A stretch of 64,000 nucleotides of DNA from Macrosoma leucophasiata. Its lineage: Eukaryota; Arthropoda; Insecta; Lepidoptera; Hedylidae. Below, piece after piece: positions 43,633 to 53,774 of this stretch (the stretch's first letter is position 1; each line of letters opens with the position of its first letter). The stretch covers positions 69,501 to 133,500 of the forward strand of contig JAWQUS010000004.1 in the NCBI GenBank assembly GCA_036365455.1, in the 5' to 3' direction. A model generated the notes under the pieces. That model was not told the origin of the DNA. It did no database searches and saw only the letters and a list, made by a program, of their open reading frames with translations. The position numbers were made by a program, and so were the translations under genes.

Positions 43633-44256
43633 TTGTCTTTATTTTATCTTACAATTAAACACCTAGGGATAATTATCGATAATAACTTAAGTTTCCACCA
43701 ACATATTGATCAGCTCTCTGCCCGCGTGAGACAACTAATATATGTGTTCGAAAACTTGCGGCATGGAGCGGATTCTAAGTTATTAACATCAGTTTATAAT
43801 GCATTATGCCAATCACTGTTGGTATATTGCAATACAACATGGGGAGGTATAGCAAAAACTAAATTTCTCAAAATTGAGCGAGCTCAAAGGGCTGTTCTGA
43901 AAGTTTCCAATTTTCTTCCGTTCTTCCATCCGACTGAAGATCTATACAAAAGATGCAAAGTTCTTACCGTACGGCAATTATATGTACTTAACACAGTCCT
44001 AAAAAAACATTCGGAAATCGAATATAACCCTGAAATCGTCTACAGTAGACGTAGATGGGATATAGTGTGCACAAGAGAAAAGGTGTATAGAACCTCTTTT
44101 ACTCACCAATTCTACTGTTATCAAGGTGCTAATGTGTATGACAAATTAAATAGAATTCTTAACTTATACAATCTCACCTCCAAAAAGTGTAAAATCAAAC
44201 TTAAAACCTTTTTACAAAACCTAAATTATACCGAAACAGAACAACTACTAAAGTAA
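43633..44256 (+). pseudogene. LINE reverse transcriptase C-terminal fragment
   Basis: A 207-aa frame starting KHLGIIIDNNLSFHQHIDQL, the conserved segment just after the RT palm in CR1/L2-type LINEs. It continues with SVYNALCQSLLVYCNTTWGG and KIERAQRAVLKVSNFLP, then a basic tail to the stop at 44256. The catalytic FADD region is absent (5' truncated), yet this part is uninterrupted, so the insertion may be fairly young. It is related to but distinct from LINE A/B. Confidence 0.8.
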
Positions 44257-44496
44257 ATATTTTTATTTATTTATTTAACTTTTTCCTTGCAAACATATTC
44301 CTATCATATTCCTATAAACATATGTTATTATGTCTTTCAGCCTCATAATTTTCATTTTTCAATTTCGTCATTTACACGTTAAATCTCACATACTTAAGAC
44401 AAAACTACCCCGTCACGGGATAAGGGGTGCTTAACAAAGCGAGGCAGTATTTCACATTTTATTAGCGGGGCAGTTTTACAGCTTTATAAGGCTCAA

Positions 44497-45000
44497 GTGC
44501 CCCCAAATGCCAACTTGGTCCACTTGACTCCCTACAAAGACGCGCCATTCGTATTGTTAACGAGCCAGGACTTACTGACAGGCTCGAACATCTGCGCCTG
44601 CGCCGAGACATTGGGAGTCTTTGCGTTTTATACCGTCTCTACAACGGCGAGTGATCTGCTGAACTGTTCGACATGGTGCCACCGTCTCTTTTCCTACACC
44701 GTACTACCCGCCGAAGAGAGAAGTTCCACCCTCACCGACTGGACACCTGGCAATGTTCAACGGTGCGGTTCTCACGTTCGTTTTTGCCCAGAACGTGTAA
44801 ATTGTGGAATAAGCTTCCCTCTGAGGTGCTCCCTCGGTGCTACAATATGGGGTTCTTCAAAAATGGCGTCAAAAGAGTCCTTCAGGGCTGGCAGCGCGTT
44901 GGCAACGCCCCTGGTGTTGCAAATGTTCATAGGCGACGGTGACTACTTTCCATCAGGTGGCCCGTCTGCTTGTCTGTCAATCCTTTGACATAAAAAAAAT
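44497..45000 (+). pseudogene. Jockey-type LINE C-terminus, one stop
   Basis: In the frame from 44541 the sequence reads RAIRIVNEPGLTDRLEHLRL and DIGSLCVLYRLYNGE, then an in-frame TGA (44652-44654), then SAELFDMVPPSLFLHRTTRR and KLWNKLPSEVLPRCYNMGFF, finishing near 44942. This is a common moth Jockey-like ORF2 terminus whose usual Cys in GEC is replaced by the stop. The 3' UTR is short (TTTCCATCAGGTGGCCCGTC, TTTGACATAAAAAAAA). The overlapping frame at 44497-44988 is a shadow. Confidence 0.8.
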
Positions 45001-45400
45001 ATATATACCTACCACCATACCCAGCGTCATAGCTTGTTAAGCCCGGGCGGGTGAACCCTGGCATCATGGTCAGGTCACACTTACTCTTCTCACTCATCTG
45101 TTCGCAGGCTTGTGGAATTGTAAAATTATAAAATTGTATAAAATAAATATTATATTATAGAAATATTCATACCTACTGAAGTAATCAAGCATGTTGTACC
45201 ACGGGGAGGGAACCTGGTGATCTGTAATACAGGTCTATGGACCTATGTCAGACACCAGCTTCCCACAATATTGTACTTAAGTTACTCAGTAACTACTATG
45301 TTCCTATTTTTTATATAATAAACCTACTAAAGTGTCACATGTATGTATTGTGGGATGAAATAAACGATATTTATTTATTATTATATTATTATCTCTGAAC
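45001..45400 (+). repeat. Probable LINE 3' UTR, unassigned family
   Basis: Non-coding, ends AATAAACGATATTTATTTAT followed by a TTA-type tail at 45370-45395, typical of non-LTR ends. No matching copy found in this window. Confidence 0.4.
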
Positions 45401-45808
45401 TGGCATTTACTCCGAGCGCAGGTATATTCATACCTACCCACGCACTTTTGCCGAGGCAAAATATCGCCACGAGCAGCGGGGGCCCTCCCCGTAATAATTA
45501 CTATTTTTTTCGGAAAATATCATAATTTGTTTAAGTCGTAGAACAAATGTTGTTGGGATTGATGTAGAGAGGCTGCCTGCAGGAGGTGATGCGCTAATTT
45601 CAATTGACTAAGTATATTATGCTATTATACTACCTAACTATAACTCCACTATTAACTAATTATTAACTAACTGGAGAATTCGTTTGTGTGTCCCATCTCA
45701 AACTACTCCATCGGAGATAGGCTTCCTGTAAAAATAATAATGCAAATTATCTCGAACTGGATTGTGCCCTGATGCCCATTTTATCTCGAAATGATATGTT
45801 GTATAGTT

Positions 45809-46075
45809 ACTGGTGGTAGAGTTCCAGCGTCGGAGCTAGAGGGCGTGGGCACCACCCTTACATAATGTGTCTGCAGCCAAAATACTAGTGTTTAGCACTA
45901 TCGTGTTCCGGTCAGATCTCAATGTACGGCTCCACATTTACTAACACAGAGGCAAAACAACTTGGCTTTAGGAGTGACAACGCGTCTGCATCGGACCAGG
46001 TCACCGGAGTTTGTGCCCAAGGCTACAGTACCTATTCACTTGCCATCGACGTAAACTGCACGCTTACCAAACAAA
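45809..46075 (+). repeat. Rep-A copy, near full length
   Basis: Starts GTTACTGGTGGTAGAGTTCC and has TAGCACTATCGTGTTCCGGT and AAACTGCACGCTTACCAAA. The stretch TTGACCTCTGGTCTTTG is altered by insertions. Confidence 0.75.
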
Positions 46076-46339
46076 CATCACCGTATAAAAATAAAATAGG
46101 TATATATTTATCGAAATAAATAGGTTTATAGATATTATAAAAACTGGCAAGTACGTATCGCGACACGCATAATGTAGGATTCCGTTATTCTAAGAACATT
46201 TTATAAGTTGTTCAATACTCATCATGTTGTTGAGACCGAGCGGTCTGTGTGGAGACGCACCCACTGACCCTACATGTTGGGATACCTGTGGAAAAATTTG
46301 CAGCCCCACTTCCCGTGTAATGGAGATACCCTAAAAATA
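46076..46339. other. No gene seen
   Basis: Unassigned. Confidence 0.4.
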
Positions 46340-46516
46340 CTTTTCAAGATTTTATTGCTCCATTTTCTTCGCGAAGCAGATACGAGTATGTATATTCGTG
46401 CTAAATTACAACTCTCTAGTGCTAAGAATCTTCATGCTTAGCTGCGGACAGACAGATGGATAGACGAACATGATGAAACTACAAGGGTTCCTTGTAGGCT
46501 ACGAAACCCTAAAAAT
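46340..46516 (+). repeat. Rep-D 3'-end copy
   Basis: CTGCGGACAGACAGATGG, GATGAAACTACAAGGGTTCC and CTACGAAACCCTAAAAATAA follow the same order as the tail of 20809-21263. Confidence 0.7.
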
Positions 46517-46774
46517 AACATATTCCTGTTTTATAAAAAATGCATATTCTCCAACGTGTGCGTGCGTGCGCGCAGTAGTTGGGCAAGCCTCAACGCTCCC
46601 ATCATTTCTCGAATAGCCGTAAATTACCTCAAAGACATTTTAATATCCATAAATCACCGAACGTATAATAAAGCATGACGTTTCGTCACAAATACATTGG
46701 TCGTATATAGTAGGGTGCGGTATTCACGCGGTTATATGAATGTTCAATCGCTGTACATTTTAGTAAATGAAGCA

Positions 46775-47060
46775 AATTATAACGTAACTTCACGCCTGTA
46801 ATCCCCGAAGGGGTAGGCAGAGGTAAACGCCGGTTACGTTTTGGCCCATGTAACAGGTGGCGAACCTGTTACCATCTCCGGGCACATTACCAAACTCCGA
46901 CATACTGGGAAACTTCCAGAAAATGGAAAAATCCCAATAGAACCAGAGATAAAGGATTTTAAACCGTTATCTCTGATATTCCCCTACCTGGGAATCGAAC
47001 CCAGGACCCCCAGCGTAGTAGTAGTGGCCTGCTACCACTACGCTACTGATGCAGTTATAC
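46775..47060 (-). repeat. SINE-1 copy, full length
   Basis: Minus strand: the tRNA-like head (GCATCAGTAGCGTAGTGGTA, CTGGGTTCGATTCCCAGG with a near-perfect T arm), then AACGGTTTAAAATCC, TTGGTAATGTGCCCGGAGAT, and the 3' end TTACCTCTGCCTACCCCTTC and CGTGAAGTTACG. The best reference copy of the family in this window. Confidence 0.8.
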
Positions 47061-47264
47061 TGGACTTGAAATTGCATTTGCAGTTAAAATTTATGCGATT
47101 CGTCTTAACGGACCAATCTTAGTTAAAATTGTTTAATTAGGTTTCAATTCTACATACATTACATTCTACATTCTAGATACATCCCTCCAAACGAATTTCA
47201 GGTTCGAAGACACACAGTATTTAGCAGCATCATAGCCTCATTGAAACCTTAGAAGTTGCTGTAG

Positions 47265-47425
47265 AGGACACTCACCGCTGGTCGCGGCCGCTCTCCGCCG
47301 CGACACGCGGAGGACATTCAATATTATTACTTTAGCACTAAATAAAAACAATCACTAAAAACAATATTTTATTTAAGAGTAGCTTTAATCGGTTTGGCCT
47401 TTCCGGGTCAGCGAGCAACCAGCGC
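47265..47425 (-). other. GC-rich segment ending in a splice-donor-like site
   Basis: On the minus strand a GC-rich stretch (CGCGGCGGAGAGCGGCCGCG) ends with CAGCGGTGAGTG, which fits a strong GT donor at 47276-47277. No coding frame or start is associated. It could be a 5' non-coding exon with its own small CpG-rich promoter, or coincidence. Confidence 0.2.
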
Positions 47426-47523
47426 TCGCCGTTTTCTGAATATAATTGCGAGATATTATCGCGCTATTACAGTTTATTATAATTACATATTACGTTCTCA
47501 AGATATTCGTTACGATCAAACAA

Positions 47524-47568
47524 AAATGTGGAACTGTTCATTATGGTGAGGCCATGTGTTGTTTACTA
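47524..47568 (+). repeat. 45-bp block shared with 41626-41670
   Basis: One mismatch over 45 bp (TGGAACTGTTCATTATGGTG..., GGCCATGTGTTGTTTACTA). Family unknown. Confidence 0.8.
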
Positions 47569-48204
47569 TTTATTAAAGCACACGATAGGTGAAATGATCC
47601 AATTACATCGATCGGAAGATAGACTTTTTTTTCATTGAACATACGTCTCTTCTCGATATTGCGCTAGTGGAAAGGGCTACCAGCCTCAGTTAATTTATAC
47701 GACTGCCTAAGCGAGGCCCCGCGTTGGGAAAATAGAACTGATAGGCTGATAGGGTATAAAGCTTTATCAGTAATTCTCATTTTCATTAATTCGCAGTTAC
47801 ACATAGAGACATTTAAGGAAAAATGGTAAGAGTTTTTTTTTATTAGAAGCTCTCATTAAAAGTACACCTCCATCCACACTTTCGAATAATGGTGGCGGTG
47901 TGTCTTCTAATACACACACACACACACAAATTACTCGGTTGCCAGTTGATAATCGGTTGGCGAGCCTGTTAACATTAGTCGAGAACATGACTTAACTCCG
48001 GGGCCTGCCACTGTAGTGCACTGCAGTGGAGTCCTTGTCACTGTGGGAATCGAATGTGAGACCTCTCGAATCAACCGGTCGTAATAAACCACTAGATCGT
48101 CTACAAAAAATGGTCTTGGTCAGCGACAAACCGACTTGCTCATTAAATAATTACAGTTCAGTGGGAGAGTAGTATGATCAGATTTGTTCAGCACGGTATG
48201 TTGT
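47569..48204. other. AC microsatellite and a tRNA-SINE scrap
   Basis: An AC repeat occurs at 47912-47927. Positions about 47985-48115 contain an antisense tRNA-like B-box region (GGGAATCGAATGTGAGACCT). Nothing coding. Confidence 0.5.
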
Positions 48205-48362
48205 AGATAACATAAAATATTATTCCTCTGTACCGGAAATGGCAGGGAGGTACATTCAACAAGATAGCGCTGAACACTACCCTTCGGCGACAGGTAGCTT
48301 AGGGAACGTGGTGGTGCGTCGGCCCGGCGCCGGCGAGTTCCGTCACTGAGGCTCTACCACCG
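48205..48362 (-). repeat. Rep-A 5' half
   Basis: Minus strand: CTCTGTACCGGAAATGGCAG, ATAGCGCTGAACACTACCCT and GAGTTCCGTCACTGAGGCTC. A short GC-rich change (GGCCCGGCGCCGGCG) is present. Confidence 0.7.
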
Positions 48363-49142
48363 TACACTTTGTCTCCCGAGGATCGAACCCGCGACCTCAG
48401 GAGTCCAGTTCTCTCGGCGGCAGACAGATAAAGGTTGTATTAATCGTGACTATGACAAATTCCGATTAGCACTTCAAGTCTCCCGCGCCGCCGTGGAACG
48501 GAGTCAAGGCGGCGCCGGGTGCTCCGGCGAACGACATCAATTAATTACTTTCATTGATTTATTGCCGACCTTGCTTTTTGTCCAGTTATATTATTTTTTG
48601 GAATTTTCATTGAACTCTTTGGGAAAATAAACATAAAGCTGAAACACATTAAGGTCCTCATAAATACAAAACACATATCGATATATTTTGTTTGACAGTT
48701 TATAGTATGGACAACATCCTCCTACCTATATTGGGAGGAGGCCCCCCCTCCCCCCTTCCCGATATAGGTAATACCGCCAATAATAATTACACAATTGTTA
48801 CATTAAGCTACAGTTACGAACAAAAGACATCAACGCGCGCTGAGCCTATATTTTATCAAGATAGATAAAAATGTCATTGGATTTGCTAATTTATGTTAAA
48901 CAATACTGAAGTCAGATGTAGTAGTTATGCAAGTGGGGGGTGGGGGGAGATGTTCAGGGGTTATTGTCGAACAATAGTGTCGCACAGCTCTCTCTACATA
49001 AAGCTAGAGGTCTCCTTAAAGATGGAAGGATAAGATCTTTTACCTCTGCAACGATCACGTATTTTTCCTGCAGTACCGTCCAAAAGCAGTAGGATAGTGT
49101 AGAACAATAACATTTAGTGGTTAATAGGATTAGAGGCATTTT
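48363..49142. other. No gene; hairpin and tRNA-SINE scrap
   Basis: Positions 48372-48402 are an antisense tRNA B-box scrap (GAGGATCGAACCCGCGACCT). A 14-bp inverted repeat with one mismatch, TACCTATATTGGGA at 48723-48736 and its partner at 48757-48770, encloses a C-rich 20-bp loop. Confidence 0.45.
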
Positions 49143-49493
49143 ACTGATGGTAGAGCTCCTTTACTGGTGGTGGAGCTCGAAAGCGTAGGCACCACCGCAT
49201 TACCTAACCTATCTGCCGCTAAATGGTAGTGTTCAGCACTATCGTGTTCCGATTAGATGGTAATGTATGGCCCCGTAATAACTAGCACAGAGACATGTCA
49301 CCTAAGGCCTCAGGGGTGACAACCCATCTGCATTTTGACACCTGGTCTTTGTGTGGGTGTCTATAGGCTGCAGTCATCACTTAACATCAATGTGAACTGC
49401 ATGCTTGTTTGTCACCTTCCTTATATAAAAAAGGCAAAGTTAATGCGGTAGTGTTAATCACGAGCTGAGTCACTAGTGCTCTACCACCAGGAG
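49143..49493 (+). repeat. Rep-A copy followed by an inverted 5' fragment
   Basis: 49143-49436 is a plus-strand copy whose start is duplicated (GATGGTAGAGCTCCTTTACT then GGTGGTGGAGCTCG). It is followed directly by a minus-strand 5' end (49441-49493: AATGCGGTAGTGTTAATCAC, GCTCTACCACCAG), a back-to-back pair. Confidence 0.8.
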
Positions 49494-49769
49494 TGGTCTA
49501 TCCGAGGGCCAAGTTGCAGTGTTCCAGTTGTGTGGCGGTGTTATTATGCAAATACACATTATATAATGTTTACGAATGTGATTTCAAGACGAACTAGTTA
49601 ACAACATTCTGCTCAGTTCAGGGGTCCGTGAATAAAGTTATTGCTACAAATTCATTCATTTTGGTGAACATAGAATTTTCAAGGAAAATTCATGTAATTT
49701 ATGTAAATTAAATGAAAATATACGTGAGTTGTGAGCCCTCGGTGGCACCTATATACTTGTATATAGCAC
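49494..49769. other. No gene seen
   Basis: Unassigned AT-rich sequence. Confidence 0.4.
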
Positions 49770-50095
49770 ACTAGCGGTCCGCCCCGGCTTCGCACGGGTG
49801 CAACGTTACCTACATTACTACTATCACATTTTTGAAGAATTTTCATGATCGGTTCAGTATTTTCGAAGATTAGCCCCTACACACAAACATATAAACAACT
49901 AGCGGCCCGCCCCGGCTTCGCCCGCGCTGCTCTGCTCCTATTAGTCATAGCGTGATGTAAGCTATCCTATCTCTCAAGTTGGATCGAACTGCACATGGTG
50001 TGCGAATTTTATTATAATCGGTTAAGTGGTTTAGGAGTCCATTGAGGACAAACATTGTGACACGAGATTTATATATATTAAGATTAAAGTTACAA
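49770..50095 (+). repeat. Two Rep-E 5' ends in tandem
   Basis: CTAGCGGTCCGCCCCGGCTT at 49771 and CTAGCGGCCCGCCCCGGCTT at 49900 start two truncated copies in the same direction. The second continues with TAAGCTATCCTATCTCTCAA and ATCGGTTAAGTGGTTTAGGA. Confidence 0.7.
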
Positions 50096-50284
50096 ACTGA
50101 CTCCTTATACTATAAGTATAGATGTATAGATGTGTGCATGATCTTAACAATATTGTAATTGTTGTATCACGTCGGTTGTACAGCGGTCAATTAGTTATGA
50201 ATGGATGTCGTTCATATATTCCGAATTGTTATTTATTCCTGTTAGATCACAAACGGAAAGATAAATTCGACGCTTGGATGTGGG

Positions 50285-50460
50285 ACATCGGTAGCCTAGT
50301 GGTAGCAGGCTACTACTACTACGCTAGTATCCTGTTCGATTCTCGGATCGGAGGCTATCAGGTATAACCGTGTAAAAGCCTTTATCACTTGGTCTATTGG
50401 GATTCTCCATTTTCTAGAAGTAGTGTGGGCTGAAAGTGTAAGCGTATTTTTTTCTGAGGA
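50285..50460 (+). repeat. SINE-1 copy, 5' half
   Basis: GGTAGCCTAGTGGTAGCAGG and CCTGTTCGATTCTCGGATCG form the tRNA-like head, followed by CTATTGGGATTCTCCATTTT. Confidence 0.7.
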
Positions 50461-50582
50461 TTCATGAAATTACCTCTGCAATTACTATACAAAGTCTACA
50501 CAAATTTTATGAAAATACCTAATACATTGAAACATTATTTCAAATTATGTAAACTATACTTATAATAATAATAAATAATAAA

Positions 50583-50785
50583 TAAAATACGCATACACTC
50601 ACAGCTCCACCTTAGATATTATATAAGCCTGTGGTGTAGATCCCGTTGTACACATACAATACATAGACAAACACCCAGACCCGAAACAAATATCTGTAGG
50701 CCATACAAATATTTGTTCCGGTGCGGGGATCGAACCCTTCGAATCAAACGGTGGTTTCGCAGCGCTGAACTAACCGGGTCGTCGT
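50583..50785 (-). repeat. SINE-2 copy
   Basis: ATACGCATACACTCACAGCT, GACCCGAAACAAATATCTGT, GTGCGGGGATCGAACCC and CTGAACTAACCGGGTCGTCG mark a near-complete minus-strand element. Confidence 0.75.
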
Positions 50786-50794
50786 ATAGCTTCA

Positions 50795-50920
50795 AGCCTT
50801 CTTCGATTAATGGGCTATCTAACACGGCAAGATTTTTTTAAATCGGATCAATAGTTTATGAGATTAGCGCGTTCAAGCAAAAAAAAAACTCTTCAGCTTT
50901 ATAATAATTAGTACAGATTT
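50795..50920 (+). repeat. Rep-E 3' end
   Basis: CTTCGATTAATGGGCTATCT, GAGATTAGCGCGTTCAAGCA and CTCTTCAGCTTTATAATAAT match the end of 37566-38336. Confidence 0.7.
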
Positions 50921-51244
50921 ACGAAACCAATTCTCTCATATCTCCGAAAAAAATCTTTGAAATGATACAATAGAGAACGGAACCCACACCAAGTGGTATT
51001 ATTTCCTCTGAAGCCGCATTAGCAAAATAAATGGGTTTATTATTATAGTGGGGCGGCGACGCCGGCGCGCGACGTATGGTGAATGCACGAGTGTTATACA
51101 ATACGCTAATGGCGTGTCGAACTGTCTTGATGTTTGATCAATGTTCATTAATAATTGCAACACCGAGTAGACCCCAGCTCAGTTTACAAATACTAAAGTT
51201 CAGTGTCCGTTAGAAAAATTAAGTAAAGGTATAAATTTTTTAGT

Positions 51245-51555
51245 TAAAATGGAAATAAGCATGTAGTTCCAATTGATGTTAAGTGATGAATCAAGGTGGT
51301 AGGCACCACCGCATTACCTAAGCTACCTGCCGCCAAATGGAGGTGTTCAGCACTATCGTGTTCCAGTTAGACGGTAATTTATGGCCCCGTAATAACTATC
51401 ACAGAGATATAACAACTGAAGTCTCAGGGGAGGCAACGCATCCGCATTTTGACCTCTGGTCTTTGCGTCGATGTCTATATATTTTATGCATGCAGTCATC
51501 ACTTAACATCAATGTGAACTGCATGCTTGTCTGCCACTTTCATTACATAAAAAAA
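51245..51555 (+). repeat. Rep-A pair: minus 3' scrap joined to plus copy
   Basis: 51249-51290 is a reversed 3' end (GGAAATAAGCATGTAGTTCC, GATGTTAAGTGATGA). 51293-51555 is a plus-strand copy that starts at GGTGGTAGGCACCACCGC (the inner hairpin is missing) and ends GTCTGCCACTTTCATTACAT. Confidence 0.75.
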
Positions 51556-51589
51556 TGTAAACATCTATTTACTGCCTAGTACTAGTCAA

Positions 51590-51868
51590 GTGGTAGCAGG
51601 CCACTACTACTGGTTCAATACTCGGGTAGGGGGTTATCAGAGATAATGGAGTTAAGGTCTCTCGTTCTATTGGGATTAATCCATTTTCTGGAAATTTCTC
51701 AGTACCTCGAAGTTTGGTAATGTGCCCGGAGATATCAACAGGCTCGCCACCTGTTACATGGGCTAAATATAATAACCGGCGAATCGTGGGTATTTGCATG
51801 TATGCTTGAATGCATGCATTTACCTCTGCCTACCGCTTCGGGGATTACAGGCGTGAAGTTACGTTTTT
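51590..51868 (+). repeat. SINE-1 copy, full length
   Basis: Plus-strand counterpart of 46775-47060: AAGTGGTAGCAGGCCACTAC, GGTTATCAGAGATAATGGAG, GGTAATGTGCCCGGAGATAT, TGCATGTATGCTTGAATGCA and CGTGAAGTTACGTTTTTT. The A-box part is partly eroded. Confidence 0.8.
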
Positions 51869-51929
51869 TCAACATCTACGATTAGCCAGTAGGTAACTTA
51901 TATGAACCCTATGTAGATATCAAGGATCG

Positions 51930-52115
51930 ACGAGCCAGTAGGTCCAGGCAGCGGTGTGTGACGACCGTTTGAAGCGAGGCACACGGGTTTGATCCCCGTA
52001 CCGGGACAAATATTTGTCTCGGGTCTGGGTGTTTGTGTGTGAACAACAGTACCCACGATACAAGTTTATATACAGTGTGGGGCTGTGAGTGTAAGCGTAT
52101 ATATTATAAGGCTAT
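51930..52115 (+). repeat. SINE-2 copy, plus strand
   Basis: GTCCAGGCAGCGGTGTGTGA is the tRNA-like start, then GGGTTTGATCCCCGTACCGG (T arm), CAAATATTTGTCTCGGGTCT and TGGGGCTGTGAGTGTAAGCG. Confidence 0.75.
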
Positions 52116-52213
52116 AGAACTTTCCTAACTTCTCTAGCAAACTCTGAAATAGTCAATAACCACTTATAAAAACAATAATCACAGAATAATATAAATGAAT
52201 AATAATTAAATTT

Positions 52214-52378
52214 TACGGCCCTGTAATTTCCTGCACAGAGGCGTAACACCTTAGGCCTCAGGAGTGGTAACGCATCTGCATTTTGACCTTGGTCTTTGTG
52301 TGGGTGTCTATAGGCTGCAGTCATCACTTAACATCAATGTGGTGCAAGGTTGTTTGCCACTTCCATTACATTAAAAAA
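52214..52378 (+). repeat. Rep-A 3' half
   Basis: Starts at TTTACGGCCCTGTAATTTCC and ends TTGCCACTTCCATTACATTA. The AACTGCATGCTT segment is replaced by GGTGCAAGG. Confidence 0.8.
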
Positions 52379-52477
52379 AATATTAATTATCTTCAAAATC
52401 TACAAAAACTTTATTTTAAAATAAATGAGGAAAAGAAGGAGTTGAGGCCTATAATTTTTATTAACCATTAATTTTTC

Positions 52478-52520
52478 ATTTGCACCTTATGCTTGTTTGC
52501 CAATTTGATGACATTAAAAA
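52478..52520 (+). repeat. Rep-A 3'-end scrap
   Basis: TTATGCTTGTTTGCCAATTT followed by GATGACATTAAAAAA. Confidence 0.5.
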
Positions 52521-52528
52521 ACGACTTG

Positions 52529-52760
52529 AAATTCTAATGTCTGGTATATATATGTATCTTCACGACAGGTCCCTAACATACCTCACATACCTCCCGTGCC
52601 TCGTCTACCTTCATCATTCTCTTCATACATGCACGCCGATTCCTAAGACTTTTGACCACACCATCAGACAGAACTTGACCTATTTGGTCATGGTAGGTCA
52701 GTCTTGGTCTTCCTGGGCCTTTGCAACCATTCACATTCGCGAAAATTCTAATGTCTGGTA
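52529..52760 (-). pseudogene. LINE C-terminal scrap between 18-bp direct repeats
   Basis: The insert 52547-52742 on the minus strand, in mixed frames, reads RPRKT, LTYHDQIGQVLSDGVVKSL and RNRRACMKRMMKVDEAREVC, the C-terminal region of an RTE-like moth LINE. It is flanked by perfect 18-bp copies of AAATTCTAATGTCTGGTA (52529-52546, 52743-52760), which look like a target-site duplication. It has no catalytic domain. Confidence 0.7.
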
Positions 52761-53059
52761 AAGTTAGTTATAAACTGGGGCTAAAACATTGTCCGCGCTC
52801 TAGACAAAAGGCTAGACTGATTGTTAGCGATATGACGAAAGTGGGTGCGCACAAGGCCCGCGCGACGCCGCGAGCCGCGAGTCGTGGGCCGCGGGCCGTG
52901 AGCTGCGGGCCGTGACGACCACGTGCTGGTTACAAATGACCTGCAAATATTATAAATTGTTTATAATTTGGTGATGACCTACTGCACTGAAATAACCAGC
53001 CATTGTTAATTGTTCGTTGTACAAGTCTGAAATATTCAATATTTTAGTTAGTGTTTGGA
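52761..53059. other. No gene; GC-rich tandem
   Basis: 52857-52917 is a GC-rich imperfect tandem of GCGGGCCGTGA-like units. Otherwise unassigned. Confidence 0.5.
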
Positions 53060-53774
53060 CGCAAAAAATAGAATAGAATAGAATAGAAAATATTTTTATT
53101 TCGAATAGATCTTTCCAGATACTTTCAAAACGTCAATAAATCATAAACTACCTAGAGCGAATAACCATTACATATAGTAAAAGCAAAATCATATATTAAT
53201 AGTTAGTTAAAAATTAAAATTTAAACTATTTGGTTAAAACATAATAATCGTAAAATTTTTCAATTCCTTCAATGATAATAAATGAAGAAAAAGAAAAACT
53301 TATTCGTCAAGATCAATGTTATTCACTTAGCAGAGTTCCAAGTGCAGTCACTACTGAGAAGAACTCCGCTACCCAACAAACTCAGTAAGAGCTCTTTTAA
53401 ATGAGAGCTTAAATCTAGTACAGATTATCGTGAAAAATCAAATAATGTCAACGTCCATAGCATAGATGCAAATAAACTGCTATCTACTAAATGTGATGTA
53501 GCCCCTGCTACCCAGAACAGACCAGTCCCCACCAACAGCACCCGTTCACGAGTATGACGCATGTGACAGCCATTGCCCTCCTCGACCATTTTAGAGGGAA
53601 GTGAGCAACCCGCCACACGACGCCGCCAAAGGCAAAGACATTTAAGCGTGCATGACTGTTCCGGATATGCATACGGCAAAATAAAAGATGGAATTCATTT
53701 TCAGCTAGGGTATTCACATTATTCAACCCTTAACAATAGTAGATACTAATTACTGAATACACGAAATCACAGGA
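53060..53774 (-). repeat. LINE 3' UTR of the minus-strand element
   Basis: Mirrors the LINE A 3' UTR at 36960-37560 (reverse of CGGCGGCGTCGTGTGGCGGG and AGTTTGTTGGGTAGCGGAGT). It ends in an AATAG tandem (53069-53086), the 3' tail of the element. Confidence 0.75.

Noticed and set aside
44497..44988. 163-aa frame as a gene
   Set aside because: It is out of frame with the clear Jockey-type C-terminus in the same interval.
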